Assembly: GCA_001931905.2 (NCBI GenBank)
Contig: MSJI02000724.1
Coordinates: 27,898-91,897 of the forward strand
DNA length: 64,000 bases
Origin: Cladosporium sp. IMV 00045
Taxonomy: Eukaryota > Ascomycota > Dothideomycetes > Cladosporiales > Cladosporiaceae
Direction of reading: 5' to 3'
Both the position numbers and the translations under genes were made by a program. Positions 1-12,122 of this stretch are shown here, one piece after another. The notes below the pieces were generated by a model. The model was not told the DNA's origin. It saw only the letters and a program-made list of their open reading frames with translations, and did not search any database. Positions within the stretch are counted from its first letter, which is position 1, and every line of letters starts with the position of its first letter.

Positions 1-65
1 GAGGTCCGGCATCTCACCAGTCACGGGCTTTCCTGGAGAAGGCTGTTCGGTACGTCAATCTATCC

Positions 66-3000
66 TATTGCGCAACACAGACGCCACAAGCTCCTTTGGG
101 GCTCCCCGCGATCGTTGTTGGTCATGCAACCTCGGCCTTGAGTTGCCCAAGCGCTATTGCTTGCCTGCTGCTGTAGGCCAACGCTTTCCTAACTCTTGTG
201 CCTGCACTCTGACCTCGCCTTGTCGTTTCTTGCCCATTCCATTCTTCTCCACCAGATTGTACATACAACATTTGAGCGGCGCAGGTCGTTGCTCCACCAA
301 CACAGCCTACTAACAATGACGGACCACAGATCTCTACACACCGGCGAACGGCTTAGACGCATAACGAATCATTCACGCTCAATCGACTGGAAAGCATATG
401 GTCGGCTCTGGTTCAGGTCGGGCTTAGACAGACCAGCTACGAACTCAGCAGTGCCTTCAGGTCAATCGGTCTCTACGTTGGTTGATTCCGACACAGCCAT
501 GTCCGCAACCAAAGAGCTGCCTCACCCAGCTTCTCCAAACCCATTAATTGAATTTCCCAAATCTTCCGAGTACGCCGACAAAGTTTTTGGCAGATTTCAT
601 CATCACACTATCAGCGATTCAACTGCTGCATCTAACGACTCCTCACCAACAACGACCTGTTCTACTGTGGACGATTCAAGCGCAACCGAAACTTCTCCAG
701 GCTCATCCCCCGAATCCCCTCCACCAAATTCATTTGCCGCAGGGATGTTTCGTCCACGCACTGCACACGAGCAGAGTGCTCCCTTTTTCGAGCTGCAGAA
801 GCCTGCGCCTCCGAAGAAAGGTAAAAACCTCAAAAACCTCGCTGTCAACACTTCTCGCGCACCCGGGCGGGCATCATCTACAACAAGTCTTCCACTCGTG
901 CAGAATGCCGAGCCTGAACCCAGCATCATGTCGCCCTCGTTTGTCAAACCTCCGTCGCCGCCCAAACGAAAGCCTAGCAACCTCGGATTGACAATACGGA
1001 CACCTGCGTCGATAAACCCTCCACCGCAGCAGATCAAACTCGCCATACCCGCAACACCATCATTCGGCAGGCCCGGTACTCTTCGTCATTTCCAGTCAAG
1101 TCCTTCTCTACCTTTATATCCGGCTCTGGGCGAAGAAAGCCCCATAGCGCCGAAGCTCTTTGAATCCACCACTCTCGAAACAATTTTCTCACCGACAGAG
1201 GGACCTCAAATCCAAGCAAAAGTGGACGAAGAACAGAATTTCGACATACCACTATCGCGCGAAGAGAAGCCTGAAGCTTACCCAGATGGACCAATCTGTG
1301 TTCATGAACCATACATCGATCTTTATCTGGAGCCCACCGCCGAGCAAGCACGCAAGTACGAGGTCGTCATGAACGTCGCTGTTGAAGTTCGCAATCCTTT
1401 CGACAAAAATGTCGAGCCCAAGTCTCCCGAGCCTGAACTACGACTCGACGGTGGCGGTGGAATCCAGTACGCGCCCAAACGTGACAGACCCGCACATACT
1501 TCTGAGCAACAACAACCGAGCTCTCCAACCACGCCCAAAGCCACGCCCCTGAACTTGAGTTCGCCACCTCTCGAAAACGCCGGCAAGGAGCCAGAGTACA
1601 TCCACATCCCTTGGGAACACAACAGTGACATCGTACCGGACCTTCTCAGACTTGTCAAAATTATTGACGAAAAAGTTTCTGAAAACAAAAGGGTTCTGGT
1701 GCATTGCCAGTGTGGTGTCAGTCGTTCAGCGAGTCTGGTCGTAGCTTACTGGCTGTACAAAGACCCCTCGTTAAGCGTGCAGGAAGCTTATGATTCCGTC
1801 AAGGCGAGAAGCAAGTGGATTGGACCCAACATGGTAAGCTTCAATTTTCATCCCGTATATGATTACATTGTTAACACTAAAAACAGAACTTCATCATGCA
1901 ACTTCAAGAGTTTCGTTCAAGTTTGGCCCGCGGTGGCCTGCTCCCAGACAACCGCGGTCTTTCGCCAATTACTCCTGGATCTGCCCTCAGTGAATGGCCC
2001 GGCCCATTCTCATCAAGATCGACAGAGTCTGGACCCCTTTCAGCCGCGCTATCTGTTGGGGCAGGCAACTTGCATCGCCCTGTTCCTGATGACGATTCAC
2101 TCCCAGCCTTGAGTCCAGGTCCATCCTCTGCTCCTTCTGGCATGCCATGGCCTAAGGACCACACCGAACCCAGCCCGCGACCAAGAACGTTAAGTTCGAC
2201 GACATCGCCAACCTACGTCGATCCTGCAGGTCATCTCATACCCTCACTGAATGTGATTGAGCCGGAGCGACAAGAGATCAAGATGAAGAGTATCACAGTT
2301 CCAACGTTCCCTTACAAGGATGATGAAGCTGCCACGCCAACTGAGAGTGTTGTATCGCCGAGAGCGACCGAGTTTGCAATGACCCCTTTGAACCCTTCTG
2401 CAGAGGCAGATCCTGGCGATGCATTCGGTTTGATGTCGCCAACGTCTACAGAATTTTCGTCCTCACCTTTTGACAGGTCGGCCTTGTTGGCTCAGCTTGG
2501 CATGGGCTCTATGCACCAGCATAGTTCAAGTATCACAAGAACCCAGTCTCTCTCAGCCAAGCAGGCTTCGAACGAGTTCAACAACAAGTCTCAAACGCTG
2601 CACACGCCTGCTCGCAGAACGCTGAGGGGCAAAGTGTCATCGCCAAGCATTAGAGAACAGCAAGAGCTGCAACGCTTGCAGGCCGATCTAGAAGCCAAGC
2701 TACATATCGAGCACCAACAGCAGCATCGACAACAACAACCGGCTAAAACGTCAGAGCCTTCATTCGCAAGCTTCGAAGATGCTCTCATGTCACCACGCGC
2801 GACAGAATTCACAGAGAACCCGTTCTCAATGTCATTGTCACCACCACCTGAACCCGCGCCTCCCGAGGAAGCTCAGAGAACGAGCGCCAGCCACGATCCA
2901 CGAAGCCCGCCGCATAAAGGTGTCAGCCCCATCACCCGTAACATTGGTGATGTCCTATAGCCGCCTTGAAGAGGCGCATGTCAGGATAGCCATCCGCCAA

Positions 3001-3620
3001 AGCTTCGCTTTGCAGAATGTTCCTGTCAGCCTTTGCTCGACTATGATAAGCTCCTCAAAGAGGGATGCTATTTCCCATCTCGCGTCTCCAATTATTCCAC
3101 CCGGAGAACAGAAAAAGCACCCACCCACAACCAAACCACGCACGCATTCCCCCAATCATCGCAGCATTACCCATCCCTCTTTTCTTTCTATCCATTTTGC
3201 TTTCCATCCCACCAGCTTCCATGCGACGGCGTTCCACCGGCGAACCTTTGCTTTTTCTTTGTTTCATGGTTCTTTTTCTTCCCTATTCAAGTTATTCCGT
3301 TTAGCAAAATCTTATTACACGAGGGACGAGACGGTCATACATAGGGGAATAGAAGGGGGACGGGGAAACCAGGGGAAACTGCTCGGAGGAGAAGGTTTCT
3401 ACCCCCGTCCCTTTCTCTGTCTGACACACGCATACTGCGCTAGTTTTTTCATTTTGTTTTTCTTTTTGCCTTCGAAGGGGGTAGAGCGGAGGTGTCGGGA
3501 AGACGAGGGAGGGGGGTTAAGAAGATCAGGGCAGGGCAGCGCGGAGGGAACTGCTTGCTGCTTGCTGCTGCTGATGGGGAGGGGCTGTGGTTGTGTTGTG
3601 TAAGATATCGAACCAACTTC
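66..3620. repeat. Duplicated MSG5 block, copy 1 (pairs with 4960-8525)
   Basis: From base 66 the sequence matches the start of the next contig (base 4960) and stays collinear through the 5' region, both exons, the intron and several hundred bases of 3' flank. Scattered substitutions and small indels separate the copies. Similarity fades near 3620 (8525 in the partner). Beyond that point the two flanks are unrelated and lead to different genes. Allele, homeologue and real segmental duplicate are all possible; the different flanks argue against a plain collinear allele. Confidence 0.85.
316..2960 (+). CDS. MSG5: Dual-specificity MAP-kinase phosphatase, Msg5-like (copy 1)
   Basis: Two exons, 316-1833 and 1887-2960, give 863 residues. 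The 53-nt intron (GTAAGC...AACAG) splits the GPNM/NFIMQLQEF stretch of the catalytic domain. The domain spans roughly residues 323-520 and holds the signature HCQCGVSRSAS with His463, nucleophile Cys464 and Arg470. Family members dephosphorylate Tyr and Thr of MAP kinases, as Msg5 does for cell-wall-integrity and pheromone kinases. The N-terminal half is Pro/Ser-rich. A basic-hydrophobic stretch (KRK then LGLTI, about 217-227) looks like a MAPK docking site; this is inference. The C-terminal half is low-complexity, SP/TP-rich and Gln-rich. I chose the ATG at 316 because the partner copy has an aligned ATG at 5210 and similarity in protein sense starts there. The gene is longer than yeast Msg5 because of the disordered flanks. 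Confidence 0.9.
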
Positions 3621-4185
3621 TTTCTTCAATCCATCTGTTATCTCGAATGTCCCGTTGAACCACGGCTATCGCATCTCAGCATCATCACGAAAGGGAATGA
3701 CCGGTCGTCAAGCTTTGTTCGCTATGTACGCGACATTTGCCAATCAGAGAGGCGAGGGCACGTTGGACAGACGAGCGGACGCATCGCGTACCTATTATTT
3801 AGTACCTAAAAACTTGTCGAAGGCTGACAGAATTATTCGCCGTTCTCCCCCTCCTCCCTCTTCAGCTCTCTTCCTGTATTGACGACGAGACTTCGAAGAA
3901 TTCGACATCCCGATCTTGAGAGAAGTCACATGGTCAAATTCCGATCTCTAGATATGATGAGAAGAGAAGCAGACCGGAAGACAGGGGCGAAAACGAAAGA
4001 CTGACACGATTCTGAACTTCTTTTTTGGCTTTCCTTATCAAAAGTACGTAAAATAGATAGGCATACTATACAAGAACTACATTCAAATCCCGTTCACAAA
4101 CCGGATGAATGTAGGTACCTAGTTTTCCATTCAATTCCCCTCCTCCTCCTTCCTTTCCCTTTGCCCACCTCATCTCTCTTCATGA
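2961..4185. other. Intergenic region between convergent genes
   Basis: This stretch lies between the 3' ends of the phosphatase and the membrane-protein gene. The first 660 bases match the 3' flank of the second phosphatase copy. They hold pyrimidine-rich tracts, a G/A-rich tract near 3340-3400 and a short CTG/GCT cluster near 3555. The rest, from about 3620, has no match elsewhere in the window. No convincing coding segment was seen. Confidence 0.7.
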
Positions 4186-4939
4186 TCACTCCTCCGCAAC
4201 CCACCCATAAGCAATCCCCGTCAACACGCCCGCCGCAGCCCACAAGCCCGACCAGCCCAGCGCGCCAGTCAACTCGGTGCCCTCGATCGTGCCGAAGACG
4301 CGCACGAAAGTGTTTACGGAAGAACACACGACCAAAACCGCAGTGCGCTTGGTCAAAACCTGCGTGCGCGTCGTGAACCCCCCCGCGCCGAAACCGAGGT
4401 TGTACGCGATCGTCTGGCCGAGGGTGGCGGTTTCGGAGTCGAATTTCTGCGCCTCGGCGGCGTCGGCGGCGATGGGGTCGAGGGCGCGCAGGAGCTTGTT
4501 CGAGGCCGCGACGGCGGGGACGAAGAGAAAGCGCGTCGTGGCCAGGCCGGCGGGGAAGGCCAGCGCGACTTGCAGCAGCAGGTTGTCCTCGCCGGTGTGG
4601 TGCAGGGTGCGCAGGTTGTCGAAGTGCGTGACCATGTACACGGGCAGCCAGGTGAAGGCGGACGTGTAGAGGGTGACGGCATAGACGGCGGCGCCGAAGA
4701 CGGTGACGAGCGAGAGCACTTGCCAGTCGCGCACGATGGCGCGGGAGGCGGCGCGGGTGAGTTTGGCGTCTGTGGGCGTGGCGGAGGCGCGCGTGAAGAG
4801 CAGGAAGGGGAGGGCGATGCTGATCAGGTCGGTTGCTAGGGCGGGCAGGACGGCGTAGTCGTGCGCGGTGTAGAAGGCGTTGAGCAGGTAGTAGTAGGGC
4901 AGGTTGCTGAGGAGGGTGAGCGCGGTGAGGTCGAGCCCT
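4186..4939 (-). CDS. Multi-pass membrane protein of unknown function, 5' end lost in gap
   Basis: This is an open frame of about 250 codons ending in GCGGAGGAGTGA on the minus strand. The N-terminus falls in the N gap. The frame was chosen because it gives several hydrophobic segments of membrane-span length (for example near LLSNLPYYYLLNAF, VLPALATDLISIALPFLLF, WQVLSLVTVFGAAVYAVTL, LQVALAFPAGLATTRFLF and GWSGLWAAAGVLTGIAYGW). Overlapping frames give only Arg/Pro-rich strings. The gene is markedly GC-rich compared with its surroundings, with third positions mostly G or C. I do not recognise the family; it resembles uncharacterised fungal integral membrane proteins. No partner copy is visible in the other contigs of this window. 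Confidence 0.7.
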
Positions 4940-4959
4940 NNNNNNNNNNNNNNNNNNNN
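4940..4959. other. Assembly gap (20 N)
   Basis: Exactly 20 N, the same length as the two other gaps, so the size is a placeholder rather than a measurement. It joins the end of contig W to the start of contig X, whose first base already matches base 66 of W. Confidence 0.98.
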
Positions 4960-7900
4960 TATTGCGCAACACAGACGCCACAAGCTCCTTTGGGGCTCCC
5001 CGCGATCGCTGTTGGTCATGCAACCTCGGCCTTGAGTTGCCCAAGCGCTATTGCTTGCCTGCTGCTGTAGGCCAACGCTTTCCTAACTCTTGTGCCTGCA
5101 CTCTGACCTCGCCTTGTCGTTCCTTGCCCATTCCATTCTTCTCCACCATATTGTACATACAACATTTGAGCGGCGCAGGTCGTTGCTCCACCAACACAGC
5201 CTACTGACAATGGCCGAACACAGATCTCTACACACCAGCGAACGGCTTAGACGCATAACGAATCATTCACGCCCTATCGACTGGAAAGCATATGGTCGAC
5301 TCTGGTTCAGGCTGGGCTTAGACAGACCAGCCACGAACTCAGCAGTGCCTTCGGTTCAATCGGCCTCTACGTTGGTCGATTCCGACACAGTCATGTCCGC
5401 AACCAAAGAGCTGCCTCACCCAGCTTCTCCAAACCCATTAATTGAATTTCCTAAGTCTTCCGAGTACGCCGAAAAAGTTTTTGGCAGATTTCATCATCAC
5501 ACTATCAGCGATTCAACTGCTGCATCTAACGACTCCTCACCAACAACGACCTGTTCTACTGTGGACGATTCAAGCGCAACCGAAACTTCCCCAGGCTCAT
5601 CCCCCGAATCTCCTCCACCAAATTCATTCGCCGCTGGGATGTTCCGTCCACGCACTGCACACGAGCAGAGTGCTCCCTTTTTTGAGCTGCAGAAGCCTGC
5701 GCCTCCGAAGAAAGGTAAAAACCTCAAAAACCTCGCTGTCAACACTTCTCGTGCACCCGGGCGGGCATCATCTACAACAAGTCTTCCACTCGTGCAAAAT
5801 GCCGAGCCTGAACCCAGCATCATGTCGCCCTCGTTTGTCAAACCTCCGTCACCGCCCAAACGAAAGCCTAGTAACCTCGGGTTGACAATACGGACACCTG
5901 CGTCGATAAACCCCCCACCGCAGCAGATCAAACTCGCCATCCCCGCAACACCATCATTCGGCAGGCCCGGTACTCTTCGTCATTTCCAATCAAGTCCTTC
6001 CTTACCTTTATATCCGACTCTGGGCGAAGAAAGTCCCATAGCACCGAAGCTCTTTGAATCCACTACTCTCGAAACAATCTTTTCGCCGACAGAAGGACCT
6101 CAAATTCAGGCAAAAGTGGACGAAGAACAGAATTTCGACATTCCACTATCGCGCGAAGAGAAGCCTGAAGCTTACCCGGATGGACCAATCTGTGTTCATG
6201 AACCATACATCGATCTTTACCTGGAGCCCACCGCCGAGCAAGCACTCAAATACGATGTCGTCATGAACGTCGCTGTCGAAGTTCGCAATCCTTTCGACAG
6301 AAATGTCGAGCCCAAGTCTCCTGAGCCTGAAGTGCGACTCGACGGTGGCGGTGGGATACAGTACGCGCCCAAACGTGACAGACTCGCACATACTCCCGAG
6401 CAACGACAACCGAGTTCTCCAACCACACCCAAAGCCACGCCTCTGAACACGAGTTCGCCATCTCTGCAAAATGCCGGCAAGGAGCCAGAGTACATCCACA
6501 TCCCCTGGGAGCACAACAGTGACATCGTACCGGACCTTCTCAGACTTGTCAAAATAATTGACGAGAAAGTTTCTGAGAACAAAAGGGTTCTGGTGCATTG
6601 CCAGTGTGGTGTCAGTCGTTCAGCGAGTCTGGTAGTAGCTTACTGGCTGTACAAGGACCCATCATTAAGCGTGCAGGAAGCTTATGATTCTGTCAAGGCG
6701 AGGAGCAAGTGGATTGGACCCAACATGGTAAGTTTCAACCTTCAGCACGTATAAACTTACATTGCTAACACTAAACACAGAACTTCATCATGCAACTTCA
6801 AGAGTTTCGTTCAAGTCTGGCCCGCGGTGGCCTGCTCCCCGATAACCGCGGTCTTTCGCCAATTACTCCTGGGTCTGCCCTCAGTGAATGGCCTGGTCCG
6901 TTCTCATCAAGATCAACAGAATCTGGACCACTTTCAGCCGCGCTATCTGTGGGAGCAGGAAACATGCATCGCCCTGTTCCTGACGACGATTCACTCCCAG
7001 CTTTGAGTCCAGGTCCATCCTCTGCTCCTTCTGGTATGCCGTGGCCTAAGGACCACACCCAACCCAGCCCGCGACCAAGAACGTTAAGTTCGACAACATC
7101 GCCGACCTACGTCGATCCTGCAGGTCACCTCATACCCTCCCTGAATGTGATTGAGCCGGAGCGACCAGAGATCAAGACGAAGACTATCACAGTTCCAACG
7201 TTCCCTTACAAGGATGATGAAGCTGCTACGCCAACTGAGAGTGTTGCCTCGCCGAGAGCAGCAGAGTTCGCAATGACCCCTTTGAACCCTTCTGCAGAGG
7301 CAGATCCTGGCGATGCGTTCGGCTTGATGTCGCCAACGTCTACAGAATTTTCGTCCTCACCTTTCGACAGGTCGGCCCTGTTGGCCCAGCTTGGCATGGG
7401 CTCTATGCACCAGCATAGTTCAAGTATCACAAGGACCCAGTCTCTCTCAGCAAAGCAGACCTCGAACGAGTCCAACAAGTCTCAAACACTGCACACGCCT
7501 GCACGTAGAACGCTGAGGGGTAAAGTGTCATCGCCCAGCATCAGGGAACAGCAAGAGCTGCAACGCCTGCAAGCCGATTTAGAAGCCAAGCTACACATCG
7601 AGCACCAACAGCAGCACCGACACCAGCAACCACAAAAGGCCCCAGAGCCCACATTCTCAAGCTTCGAAGATGCTCTCATGTCACCACGCGCGACAGAGTT
7701 CACAGAGAACCCATTTTCAATGTCAGTATCACCACCGCCCGGACCCACGGATCCCGAGGAAACACAAAGAACGACTGCTAGCCACGATCCGCGAAGCCCG
7801 CCGCACAAGGGTGTTAATCCCATCACCCGTAACATCGGTGATGTTCTATAGCCTTCAAGAAGCGCAGACTAAGAATCTCACCTGCCGAAGCTTCGCATGC

Positions 7901-8525
7901 AGAACCGTTCTCGTTGGCTAGAAGCCGACACCACAAGGTCCCGGAAGTAGACCCGCCGTTGCCGCACTCGCAACCACCTCGCACCCCGAATACATCCCCC
8001 CCGGAGAACAGAAGAAGCATCCACAACCATCCACGCACGCATTCCTCCCATCATCGCAGCACAACCCATTCCCCCATTTCATTGCATCCTGCTTTCCATC
8101 CCACCCGCTCCAACGGCGACGGCGTTCCCACGGCGAACTTTTGCTTTTCTTTGTTGACGCGGTTCCTTTCTTTTCTTATCCAAGTTATTTCGTTTAGCAA
8201 AATCTTATTACACGAGGGACGAGACGGTCATACACGGGGAAAGAGAGAGGAGGGGCGAGAGAGGGAGAGAAGCAAAATTTCCAGGCGGCTTCATCTTCTC
8301 CCGCCCCTTCTCTGTCAGACACACACGCGCATACTGCTGCGCCTATTTTTCTTATTTGTCATTTTGCTTTCGAGAAGGTGAAGCAGAGAAGTTGGTGAAA
8401 CGAGGAAGGGAGGCAAAACAAAACGAGCAGACAAGGCAGGGGAGAATGCTTGCTGCTGCTGCCGCTACTGCTGCTGCTGGGGAGGGAAGATGGTTGTCGT
8501 GTAAGATAATCGAAGTAACTTCTCT
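4960..8525. repeat. Duplicated MSG5 block, copy 2 (pairs with 66-3620)
   Basis: This is the partner of the block at the left edge. The contig begins exactly at the edge of similarity, which is typical of an assembler breaking at a repeat or bubble. Similarity ends in the 3' flank of the phosphatase after a CTG/GCT-rich stretch (about 8450-8490). Confidence 0.85.
5210..7851 (+). CDS. MSG5: Dual-specificity MAP-kinase phosphatase, Msg5-like (copy 2)
   Basis: Exons 5210-6727 and 6781-7851 give 862 residues. Exon 1 has the same length as in copy 1 (506 codons). The intron sits at the same codon and has a clear GCTAACACTAAACACAG 3' end. The catalytic HCQCGVSRSAS segment and the docking-like KRK...LGLTI stretch are unchanged. 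Substitutions are scattered in the disordered parts; I count about twenty residue changes in exon 1, including T2A, G10S, S22P and S35L. Exon 2 differs by one residue in length and varies in the Gln/His-rich stretch HIEHQQQH. Both copies look intact, so both could be active phosphatases. On this contig the next gene is the basic protein at 9061-11699, whereas copy 1 is followed by the membrane protein. Confidence 0.9.
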
Positions 8526-9060
8526 TGAAACACTTTTTCGTTTTGATTTTTGCCCCTCGATCCATGGCAAATGTCTTCCATTCTCCTCCAATCAACGATA
8601 GCAATGAAGAACATCGTTTCCAGTCGATCCTTGGATCGCAGTGAAGAATGTAATGTTAAGAGTGTTTACGGGTAAGGGTGTTCAACGAAGGCCAGGCACT
8701 CCAGTATGTCATGAAGTCAAAAGTAGAATAGACGTTTCTAGAAGATGTAAAGCTATGCCATTTGCTTGCGCTAATATACAAACAGTACTCGAGTGTTATA
8801 CTTGTTGTTGTTGTCATTTCAAAACCAGGAAAGTCTCAATCTCAATCAATCCAAGACAGTTCGCGTCCAACGCCCCTTGACCCAAACCGTCCGATTTTCC
8901 ACCCAAAACCATAGTGACGCCATCGTTACAGAAACAGACAAGAAAGAAGTAGAAGAAAAGTTACGAGAGGTTCGGCGGTGGAAAGCCGTTGATGCGCGCT
9001 CATTGGAGACGAACATCTCAGTATGAAGCGCGTTGGGTTTAGGCCATGATCGGATGGCTT
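7852..9060. other. Intergenic region between convergent genes
   Basis: The 3' flank of the phosphatase runs to about 8525, followed by about 530 bases with no match to the partner copy. It contains GA-rich tracts near 8240-8275 and a GCT/CTG cluster near 8450-8480. No gene was found; short open frames here overlap on both strands and are not conserved with the first copy. Confidence 0.7.
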
Positions 9061-11699
9061 TCAACCACGACGCTTCGGCTTGGATAATTCAGCCAGCCTG
9101 GCCATGCTGATGGAAGTAGCCGGCTTCTTTTTCTCCTCCTTTGGAGCAGGAGGAGGGACGGGAGCAGACTTGGCCTTGGCTTTGGGCTTGACGCCGAGAG
9201 TGGGCATTCTCGAAGAAGTAGGCTTAGGAGCAGCCTTGGGAGCAGGCTTTGGCGCATTCTTGCTCGTCTTTGGCTCCGACTTGACGCGCTTGGAGGGTCG
9301 GCTCTCGCTCTCCTCTTCGGCCTCCTCAGTCGCGCCACCATTCTCCTTGTCGGAAGAAGTGCTGGTAGGCTCCGCAGAATTAGCAGCAGCGCTGTTCTCG
9401 AACGCAAACTTGCGCTTCTTGCTGCCGCCAGTAACGGTTGGAGAACGCTCAGCTGGGTTGGCGTTGATTTTGTTCTCGAAATCGAACTTGCGCTTCTTCT
9501 GACTCGCCGCAATACCAGAAGGCACGATGTCTGGCTCGGCAGAAACATGGCGGATGGTAGAAGGACGCTTCTCGGATGCCGGCGGAGCTAGAGAAGACGG
9601 GCCAAAAACGATTCCGTCACCAGCACGGAATGTGAAGTCACCTGGTGCAATGGTCTGACGGCGACGCTCCGGGGTAGGCTCGGCGACCGGACTCATAATG
9701 GTAGGAAGCGAAGGGTATTTGGTAGTGGTGGGGCCCTCGGTCTCGGAAGGGGCATCCTCTTCTTGGGCTGAAGCATCATCCGAAGGCGTGGCGCTCTTAG
9801 TCGCTTCGCGAGCGATAGTCGAGGAAGAGAAATCAACATGCTTGCGGACAGGAGCGGTCGCTGGAGGCGGACCTGGGAGCTTGGAGCCACCGCCAAACTT
9901 CGGGGGTGTTGCAAAGTGTGTGCCGGCAGCAATCTTACTCGGGTCATCTGAGTAGAGGCGCTGGGGAGTGCGAAGGATGGATTTGATAGGCGAAGAGCGG
10001 AGCAAATTGAAACGACCGATGAGGCTGTTGCCTGTGCTTTTGACGGCGGATTGGGAGACTGCAGGTGCAAATGGGTTGTGATCGGATGCGGCCTTGGAGG
10101 GGGACTTGGACAGGAAAGGGACCTTGGTCTGCTTTCCAGCGTCCTCTTCGACTTCTGGTCCTTTAGATACAGAAATCTTGAGCGGACTGCGAGAGAGGAG
10201 AGGTGCCTGTGGTTCCTTCTTCTGCGGAGATGGGCTGGCATCTTGGTCTGGACGCAGAGGCTTATGCACACCAACCTTTGCGGGCGTGCGGGCGAGGGAA
10301 GCGTCCATCATGAGCTGCGCTCTATCTCCAGTCGGTTTTTCCGCAGTGTTGGGCGTAGTGTTGCCGTGCGAGATGACGCCAACCTTACTTGGCGACTTCG
10401 CCAGCAGAGGCGTTTCGGCCTTCGGGCTGCTCTTGTTCAACTCTGCGAGATTCGATTTTGAAGGTGATTTGGCGAGGCTCAGACCAGGAATCTTGCTGGT
10501 CGCTTTGCCCGATTTGACACTGGCAGCGCGAGCGAGAGATGATTGTGTGGGAGTTGACAGGTGATCGAGGTTCGGATAAGTCGGCTGTGCGCGCGAGTCT
10601 TTGACGTGCTGTGGCGTGCTTGGGTGCGCCTTGTCGCTATCACTGCTTGCGGGACGCGTGTTTGAAACGTCGTGGTTGTCAGCACGCTTGACGCGTTTTG
10701 CAGGAGATCCATCTCCACTAGTGTCGTCGCGGAGGTTCTTCATAGAAGGAGCGCGACGCAGCTGGCTCCCGGGCTGTGTGAGGTTCAACTTGGACGTAGT
10801 GCGTGGAATGGTCCTAGACGGTGTTGCTTCGGTGTTGTCCAGATCGGCCTTCGACTGGGTCCTCTTGAGAGACTTGCTCGGAGTCTGCGCTGGGATCTTT
10901 GACTCTGCGGCCGTAGCCAGCCTGGTGGGATCCTTGCGGTATGCAGAAGCGTGTCCAGCGATCGAATCCATCTTCTTGAATGCGGCCTCGTGTAGCTCAC
11001 TGAACCTGCTCTTCTTGCCCTTGGGTTGTGCGATTTTGCGGCCAAGAGCCTCTCCAGCCAGCTGTACAGCTTCACCCTCGCTCTTCATTTGCCCTTTGAT
11101 AAGGAGAGCCTCTGCGCGCTTCTCCTCCATCATCTTCTTTGCCTCAGGGGACAGTTCCAGTGATTGTTCGCGGCGGAACGTGAATGGGAACTCGGGAGAT
11201 TTGAATGCATGCTCCTTCTTCGTAGTGCGCGAAGGAGTGGACTGAATTTCAGCAATCTTGCTGTTCTTCTTTGGCGGCTCGGTCGCAGGAGGCATGTTAG
11301 AGAAACCCAGCCAACGCGCCTCATCGCGAGGCTTTGCGGTGGATTGGTGAAGTAGCTTCGGGTGCATTTCTTCAGTAGATGCCTCTGGCGGCGCTGTGGT
11401 CTTGGGAGTCGCATCTTTTGGCGGCTCGACAGTTCTGACACGCTTTGACGGGACGGTTGGGGTTTCTTGTTCTTTGGGAGAGCCTGGGAAAGCGCCAGGC
11501 ATCTCGTCGTTTTCGTTGAGAGCGGCGAGTTTGGCGGGCACGGTACGTGGAACACGCGCAGACGGCGTCTCGTGAGAGAGCGAAACTCTCTTGACGGGCT
11601 ATAAAGTGATCAGTAGGTGATGAATGAGCGGGTTTCAAGTAAACATACCTGCGGCGTGGCAGAGTTCCTGCTCGAGAGTCTTGTTGAACGGCGAGCCAT
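9061..11699 (-). CDS. Basic disordered protein with repeated LxKSPxK motifs, unknown function
   Basis: A short first exon (11649-11699, MARRSTRLSSRNSATPQ) is joined by a 50-nt GTATGT...TATAG intron to a long exon (9061-11598), giving 862 residues. The protein is rich in Ser, Pro, Lys and Ala, with many TPSK/SPSK sites and basic clusters (PAKRVKRAD, KKRKFDFEN, KKRKFAFEN, RPSKRVKSE) that look like nuclear localisation signals. A helical charged stretch near residues 150-200 (LSPEAKKMMEEKRAEAL) is the best candidate for a folded segment. The motif [LF]-[LA]-x-[KR]-[ST]-P-x-K occurs about six times in the middle (SLAKSPSK, LLAKSPSK, SLARTPAK, LLSRSPLK, FLSKSPSK, LLRSSPIK), suggesting proline-directed or mitotic kinase sites. 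A KKRKFxFENxxxxNxAE unit is repeated twice near the end. A nuclear, chromatin or spindle role is inference. I do not recognise the family. Confidence 0.8.
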
Positions 11700-12122
11700 G
11701 TTGAGGCTTTATGCGTGCTCAGACGCCTTGTGAGAGAAAGTGTGCGCTGGAGTATGAAGACAGAATGAAACAATTTGGCAGGATGCCAGTAGCGTAGAGG
11801 AATGGAGACGGGGTCTGGTTAGTCTGGTCGGTGCATTGACACGAGTGGATGTGTTTCAATTTGCGTCTGACGTCGAGCTTGGAGACGCTTGGATGTAAAC
11901 AAAACACTCGACAAGCTCGCGAGTCTCTCCCCGCGTTTTTCCCAGGCAACAAAAAGTGATGCCTTATCTGCTCCGTCTTCCATCTGGACCTGGCTTTTAG
12001 CTGATGGACAAGTATGGTGCTGTTGTCCCATGCATGTCGCCGGCATAGCTGCATGGACGCTCTCATGCCACTGACAAAAGTGCAAAAGGATATCAACATC
12101 CGCTGGGGATGCTGTTCAAGTC
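11700..12122. other. Intergenic region upstream of the basic protein
   Basis: This is the probable promoter and 5' leader of the minus-strand gene to the left, ending at the tRNA. Short open frames on both strands overlap each other and show no domain. Nothing else stands out. Confidence 0.6.

Noticed and set aside
4094..5044. Alternative Arg/Pro/His-rich frame across the membrane-protein gene
   Set aside because: It is a GC-rich shadow frame with no plausible protein character, while the chosen frame has clear membrane segments.
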